Assembly (NCBI GenBank): GCA_002360325.1
Contig: DEQG01000065.1
Location: 35,947-44,922 of the forward strand
Direction of reading: 5' to 3'
Length of the DNA stretch: 8,976 nucleotides
From: Salinicoccus sp. UBA3372
GTDB taxonomy: Bacteria; Bacillota; Bacilli; Staphylococcales; Salinicoccaceae
Shown: one piece after another, positions 5,632 through 8,976 of the stretch
How the letters are laid out: every line of letters begins with the position of its first letter
Position numbering within the stretch: position 1 is the first letter of the stretch
Notes under the pieces: generated by a model
What the model was told of the DNA's origin: nothing
Seen by the model: the letters and a program-made list of their open reading frames with translations, nothing else
Databases searched by the model: none
Program-made: the position numbers and the translations under genes

Positions 5632-6894
5632 ATGACTGAGATCAGACTCAGAAAAGATAGACTGATGATTGATGAGCCGTTGAATATCAAGGTTTACACT
5701 TCGGAGCCGGGACAGCTGGTAACGATTCGGATGGAACTTGAGGATGAAGAACAGAAGACGTTCCATTCCTATGGGGATTTCACTTCAGATGAAAGCTATG
5801 AAATAGATTTGAATACTGCAGTGCCTGAAAATGGCACTTATCATCAGGCAGATGGCGCAGGCCTCCTCTGGTCGATGATCGGTAAAAAGAACAATAAAGA
5901 CGATTATTTCGTTAAAAAATCGGATAAAGACCTTGAAGCGACATTGTATGTCATTAAAAATGATGAAATCCAGGCGACAGAAGCCATTACAATCCGGTTT
6001 AAAGATGATTCGGTCGAAAAGATTGAGCTTGAGGATTCAGATATAAAAGGAAATTTATATGCGCCGGCAGAACCGGGAAATTATCCTGCGGTCATGCTTT
6101 TAAGCGGCTCCGATGGCGGAAATGAGTCACATGCAGCCTCTTTTCTTGCAGGTAAAGGCTATCTGGTGCTCTCATTGTCCTATTTCAATGATGAAGAGCT
6201 GAACGAAAACCTGGAAAAGGTGGATCTTGCCTACTTCAAAAGGGCAGCAGATTATTTATCAGACCATCATAAAAGTAACGGCAAAGTTAATCTTGTCGGA
6301 TACTCGAAAGGTGCGGAACTCGCTTTACTGACCGGCAGTACATTTAACTGTTTTCAATCGATTGTGGCAGGAGCGGCTTCGAACTATATCACCTCCGGAA
6401 TGAAAGGCGGTATTTTTGCACCGGTGCCGGGTTGGACGCTGGACGGTGAGGCACTGCCTTATTTGAAGATGAAGTTTCCGGTCAGTTTCATGTTTTCGAC
6501 AATCAAGAATTATATCAGAAAGCGTCCGATGTATTTTCTTGAAATCTGGAAAAAATCTCTGAGCAGAAAAAATGTCTCCGAATACAAAATCAGCGTGGAT
6601 AAAATTGATGCACCGCTCCTTATCATTTCAGGCGGTGATGACAAGCTGTGGCCGTCTGCGAATTTCAATGAGGAGATTCAAAAAGAGAGAAACAATGAAA
6701 ATGATGTTTATCTGTCATATAAGAAGGCGGGGCACTTTATTTCTTTCCCTTACAGCTTTTATCAATCGCCCGCAAATGTCCATATGGACCTTGACGGTAT
6801 GATCATTGATTTTGGCGGTACAAAATATGAAAATGCCCAGGCGGCGGAAGACTCTCTGGCAAAAATTCTCGCATTCCTCGACAATAATAATTGA
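5632..6894 (+). CDS. BAAT/acyl-CoA thioesterase-like serine hydrolase
   Basis: A 420-residue cytoplasmic protein with the two-domain layout of acyl-CoA thioesterases and bile acid-CoA:amino acid N-acyltransferases (BAAT). The N-terminal beta-rich domain (about 1-125) includes the GTYHQADGAGLLWSM segment (68-82) typical of that family. An alpha/beta-hydrolase BAAT_C domain follows (about 135-420). The catalytic triad is visible: Ser225 in LVGYSKGAEL, an Asp in SGGDDKLW (336 or 337), and His368 in AGHF. Human BAAT has Cys as nucleophile; Ser here favours thioester hydrolysis rather than amino acid conjugation. The likely role is cleaving acyl-CoA or a related thioester; the true substrate is unknown. 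The frame is open from a GTG at 5617, but I prefer the ATG at 5632 because GGGTGAG just upstream serves as ribosome binding site. It is a single gene, ended by the strong hairpin at 6912-6947. Confidence 0.85.
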   Translation: MTEIRLRKDRLMIDEPLNIKVYTSEPGQLVTIRMELEDEEQKTFHSYGDFTSDESYEIDLNTAVPENGTYHQADGAGLLWSMIGKKNNKDDYFVKKSDKDLEATLYVIKNDEIQATEAITIRFKDDSVEKIELEDSDIKGNLYAPAEPGNYPAVMLLSGSDGGNESHAASFLAGKGYLVLSLSYFNDEELNENLEKVDLAYFKRAADYLSDHHKSNGKVNLVGYSKGAELALLTGSTFNCFQSIVAGAASNYITSGMKGGIFAPVPGWTLDGEALPYLKMKFPVSFMFSTIKNYIRKRPMYFLEIWKKSLSRKNVSEYKISVDKIDAPLLIISGGDDKLWPSANFNEEIQKERNNENDVYLSYKKAGHFISFPYSFYQSPANVHMDLDGMIIDFGGTKYENAQAAEDSLAKILAFLDNNN

Positions 6895-6911
6895 GATGGC
6901 GTGCGACTAAT

Positions 6912-6947
6912 AAAAACAGGCGGGCTTTATGAGACCCGCCTGTTTTT
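6912..6947. terminator. Strong bidirectional terminator between convergent genes
   Basis: AAAAACAGGCGGG (6912-6924) and CCCGCCTGTTTTT (6935-6947) form a perfect 13-bp stem with a 10-base loop. T-runs follow on both strands (TTTTTCAT on plus, TTTTTATTAG on minus). It ends the thioesterase gene 17 bases after its stop, and its last base is the first base of the reverse-strand stop codon of the convergent gene. Confidence 0.93.
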
Positions 6948-7615
6948 CATGACAGCTGCTGCTTGAAAATTTTATCGTAATACGCAAGTGTGAACGTCGC
7001 ATAATACGGAACTAAAGGTGTTTGTGTCAGTTCATCCTTCCATGCTTTTTCAAAAGCATTGTCGATATTATAATTTAAAACTGTTTCATAGTAAGCCGGA
7101 TTATACACTTTGCTTAAAATATGGGGGTTGTCACTGATGATTACAGTCATCACGGTTTTGAACGTGTCATTGAACTCTCCTGTATTTTCCTCGATCAGCT
7201 GAAGGAACGGTTCCATACCTTTGGTGAATGCGAGAATTTTATTTCTGACTGCAATATTGATGTTTTCCATTTCCTCAGGAAGCTGTAATTCATAAAAATT
7301 GATTTCATTCTTATTTAAAGTGAAATTGTCCAGCACTTCCTGTTCTGTCGGATAATGAGGTGTATCCCCTTCTGTAAAAATTCCGTGTGTACTTTGTATC
7401 AATGATAATTTCAGCAATTCCACCTTTATGAATGTACGGCATAATTCGACGACGGACAGATGGTTGAATCCTTCGTCTTTATAAGTTGTCTGAATCTCTT
7501 CGAAATGGGCAGTTTCATTGTCCATCATGCCGGGCAGATAACGGGAACGTATGATAAAACTTCTGTAATCCTCTGCTGCAAGCAGTCTCTCTTTTGTCTT
7601 CTTATAACTGTCCAT
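6947..7615 (-). CDS. Unrecognised helical protein, 222 residues
   Basis: I do not recognise this protein. The 222-residue product is mixed-charge and apparently all-helical, with no signal peptide, membrane segment, Cys pair or obvious metal motif. Visible features are a basic/Tyr N-terminus (MDSYKKTKERLLAAEDYRSF), a helix FIKVELLKLSLIQ (62-74), an acidic middle (ELQLPEEMENIN, 109-120), a hydrophobic segment TFKTVMTVIISDN (151-163), and an aromatic Tyr-rich C-terminal part (NPAYYETVLNYN; LVPYYATFTLAYYDKIF). The fold could recall a TetR-type ligand-binding domain, but no helix-turn-helix precedes it, so I do not call it a regulator. The start ATG at 7615 has GGGGGAG 5 bases upstream, supporting a real gene. 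A candidate extended -10 promoter and a 20-bp palindrome lie upstream. It is divergent from the Na/Pi cotransporter gene, with 276 bases between, which may be coincidental. Confidence 0.75.
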   Translation of the reverse strand: MDSYKKTKERLLAAEDYRSFIIRSRYLPGMMDNETAHFEEIQTTYKDEGFNHLSVVELCRTFIKVELLKLSLIQSTHGIFTEGDTPHYPTEQEVLDNFTLNKNEINFYELQLPEEMENINIAVRNKILAFTKGMEPFLQLIEENTGEFNDTFKTVMTVIISDNPHILSKVYNPAYYETVLNYNIDNAFEKAWKDELTQTPLVPYYATFTLAYYDKIFKQQLS

Positions 7616-7649
7616 TTAAACTCCCCCATTTTTAAGTATCATTGCCAGT

Positions 7650-7658
7650 ATTCTAACA
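7650..7658 (-). promoter_or_regulatory. Candidate extended -10 promoter of the unknown helical gene
   Basis: On the minus strand TGTTAGAAT gives an extended -10 (TGn plus TAGAAT, 5/6). No good -35 exists at 17 bases; that position is instead covered by the palindrome at 7663-7682. Start near 7643, about 28 bases before the ATG at 7615. Confidence 0.4.
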
Positions 7659-7662
7659 CACC

Positions 7663-7682
7663 TTTTCAAAACGTATTGAAAA
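7663..7682. promoter_or_regulatory. 20-bp palindrome, candidate operator
   Basis: TTTTCAA-A-ACGT-A-TTGAAAA is an inverted repeat with 9 of 10 position pairs complementary. It lies at the -35 position of the candidate promoter at 7650-7658. The placement suits a repressor, or an activator compensating for a weak -35. Which protein binds is unknown. Confidence 0.45.
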
Positions 7683-7891
7683 TTAAATTCTGTATATCTT
7701 TTAAAATTAACTAATTATTAGGCAAAGTACTAATATTGCGTGTAATCTTTGGCGAGAGGGTTAATTTATTTATTTTAATGCATTTTATAAAAGGAGTGTA
7801 TATAATTAATTTGAAGTGGAGTTTGTAAATGTTATATTAGCATTGTAAAAATAAAGTTAAGCTTCTCAAGTACCAAAGTGGAGGTATTTAA
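7683..7891. other. Rest of the divergent regulatory gap before the Na/Pi cotransporter
   Basis: An AT-rich stretch with the short palindrome CTAATTATTAG (7711-7721), a perfect TATAAT at 7801-7806 without a good -35, and a better promoter at 7811-7838. AAAAGGAG at 7789-7796 resembles a ribosome binding site but has no ATG at a usable distance. I saw no PhoP-type TT-n-ACA direct repeats, riboswitch or RNA gene. Confidence 0.4.
7811..7838 (+). promoter_or_regulatory. Candidate promoter of the Na/Pi cotransporter gene
   Basis: TTGAAG (7811-7816, 4/6) and TATATT (7833-7838, 5/6) are spaced 16 bases apart, with TG at the extended -10 position (TGTTATATT). Predicted start near 7845, about 47 bases before the ATG at 7892. 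Confidence 0.5.
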
Positions 7892-8976
7892 ATGGAACTC
7901 AGCCCGATGGAAGTACTGTTCACCTTTCTGGGTGGACTCGGTATTTTTCTTTACGGTATTAAAAGTATGGGAGACGGTCTGCAGGCAGCAGCAGGAGACC
8001 GGTTGCGTGAAATACTCAATCGAATGACGACCAATCCGTTTCTCGGGATTTTAGCGGGTATTATAATTACTGTATTGATTCAAAGCAGCTCTGGAACGAC
8101 GGCAATTACGATCGGTCTGGTTTCGGCAGGATTCATGACTTTAAGGCAGGCCATAGGTGTAATCATGGGTGCCAACGTGGGTACGACGGTCACAGCCTTT
8201 GTCATCGGTCTTGATATCGGTGCATATGCGTTGCCTATCCTGGCCTTTGGTGTCATATTGATATTTTTCTTCAAATCGCCGAAAGTCAATAATTTCGGCC
8301 GTGTTTTTTTTGGTTTTGGTGCATTATTTTATGGTTTGGAATTGATGGGAGAGGGTGTCGGACCGCTTGCGGATCTCGCATGGTTCACAGATCTTATGCT
8401 GCATCTCTCTGATAATTCACTGCTCGGTTTCGCAGTGGGGACTGTACTTACCATAATCGTCCAGAGTTCAAGTGCAACAATCGCGATTTTACAGAATTTC
8501 TATATGAACGATTTAGTCGATTTGAATGCCGCATTGCCTATACTGCTGGGTGACAACGTCGGTACAACTATTACAGCGGTGCTGGCGGGACTTGTAGGGA
8601 CAATTGCCGCAAAACGGGCAGCGGCAGTGCATGTCGTGTTCAACCTGATTGGTGCAGCCATATTCATGTTGATTCTTCCGCTATTTACACTCTATGTGGG
8701 ATATCTTGAATCGGCGCTGGATCTGAACGGCCGTATGACCATTGCTTTTGCCCATGGTTCGTACAACCTGGCAAATATGGTTATTCATTTACCGCTGATT
8801 GGTTTTCTTGCATGGCTTGTAACAAAGATTGTACCAGGGAAGGATTTCTCAGAAGACTACAAACCTGTCCATCTGGATGAAGCGCTTATGGTACAGTCTT
8901 CATCACTTGCGCTTCAGGCATCGCAAAAAGAAATCCAGCAGCTTGGAAAATTGACACTCAGCATGCTTGAAGATGC
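7892..8976 (+). CDS. Na/Pi cotransporter family protein, NptA-like (3' end beyond window)
   Basis: A membrane protein of the Na/Pi-cotransporter family (PF02690 type), probably importing phosphate with sodium. The first 361 codons are present with no stop before the window edge; family members with a PhoU-like tail are usually about 540-560 residues. The family's internal duplication is plain: repeat 1 carries QSSSGTTAITIG (64-75) and GANVGTT (93-99), repeat 2 carries QSSSATIAI (191-199) and GDNVGTT (220-226). About eight or more hydrophobic segments lie between residues 8 and 312. From about residue 328 the chain becomes hydrophilic and helical (SSSLALQASQKEIQQLGKLT), the beginning of a cytoplasmic PhoU-like domain. 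The start is secure: GGAGG lies 7 bases before the ATG. No phosphate-regulon gene is adjacent inside the window, and no PhoP box was seen. Confidence 0.93.
   Translation, partial: MELSPMEVLFTFLGGLGIFLYGIKSMGDGLQAAAGDRLREILNRMTTNPFLGILAGIIITVLIQSSSGTTAITIGLVSAGFMTLRQAIGVIMGANVGTTVTAFVIGLDIGAYALPILAFGVILIFFFKSPKVNNFGRVFFGFGALFYGLELMGEGVGPLADLAWFTDLMLHLSDNSLLGFAVGTVLTIIVQSSSATIAILQNFYMNDLVDLNAALPILLGDNVGTTITAVLAGLVGTIAAKRAAAVHVVFNLIGAAIFMLILPLFTLYVGYLESALDLNGRMTIAFAHGSYNLANMVIHLPLIGFLAWLVTKIVPGKDFSEDYKPVHLDEALMVQSSSLALQASQKEIQQLGKLTLSMLED

Noticed and set aside
7456..7714. Plus-strand open frame overlapping the start of the unknown gene
   Set aside because: It is antisense to a gene with good start signals, runs into the AT-rich promoter region and lacks a ribosome binding site.
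7683..7891. Phosphate-regulon (PhoP) binding repeats upstream of the cotransporter
   Set aside because: I looked for TT-n-ACA direct repeats with ~5-base spacing and found only AT-rich sequence without the pattern.
8080..8289. Minus-strand open frame of 69 codons within the Na/Pi cotransporter
   Set aside because: It is antisense to strongly conserved QSSS and GANVGTT motifs; a shadow frame.
1..8976. Mobile element, phage, CRISPR or defence system
   Set aside because: No transposase, integrase, terminal inverted repeats, target duplications or regularly spaced repeats were seen, and every intact gene has an ordinary chromosomal explanation.

Overview
The window looks like chromosomal DNA from a low-to-mid GC Gram-positive coccus of the Staphylococcaceae or a close halotolerant relative (Jeotgalicoccus/Salinicoccus type). 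This is an inference. It rests on AGGAGG-type ribosome binding sites, strong hairpin-plus-T-run terminators, an RND pump without partner genes beside a TetR regulator (as in the Bacillus yerO/swrC pair), a relic of an OpuA-type glycine betaine binding protein, and very acidic extracellular loops in the pump. No mobile element, CRISPR array, rRNA or tRNA was seen.

Layout from left to right. (1) 27-803, minus strand: a YhfI-like metallo-beta-lactamase-fold hydrolase and its terminator. (2) 830-936: a terminator hairpin whose 3' arm contains a perfect ribosome binding site for a possible 22-codon peptide, plus a weak SigB-like promoter for the hydrolase. (3) 957-4244, minus: a SwrC-like RND exporter starting at TTG, divergent from (4) 4395-4988, plus: its probable TetR repressor. 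A perfect palindrome at 4305-4317 lies between the two candidate -35 regions and is the likely operator. (5) 4989-5450: decayed DNA. It holds the last ~76 codons of an OpuAC-type glycine betaine binding protein with a 1-base frameshift, its original terminator, and a small histidine-rich ORF that is also out of frame by one base. (6) 5632-6894, plus: a two-domain BAAT/acyl-CoA thioesterase-like serine hydrolase, convergent across a bidirectional terminator with (7) 6947-7615, minus: an unrecognised helical protein. (8) 7892 to the right edge, plus: a Na/Pi cotransporter with the beginning of a PhoU-like tail, divergent from (7).

The only clear functional unit is the pump with its TetR regulator: an exporter for toxic amphiphiles or antimicrobials under substrate-responsive repression. 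The other genes are single housekeeping or accessory functions with their own terminators. I did not find a convincing undescribed multi-gene system. The most useful points for follow-up are the two adjacent one-base frameshifts in 5023-5429, the two candidate operators at 4305-4317 and 7663-7682, and the micro-ORF whose ribosome binding site is embedded in a terminator stem.
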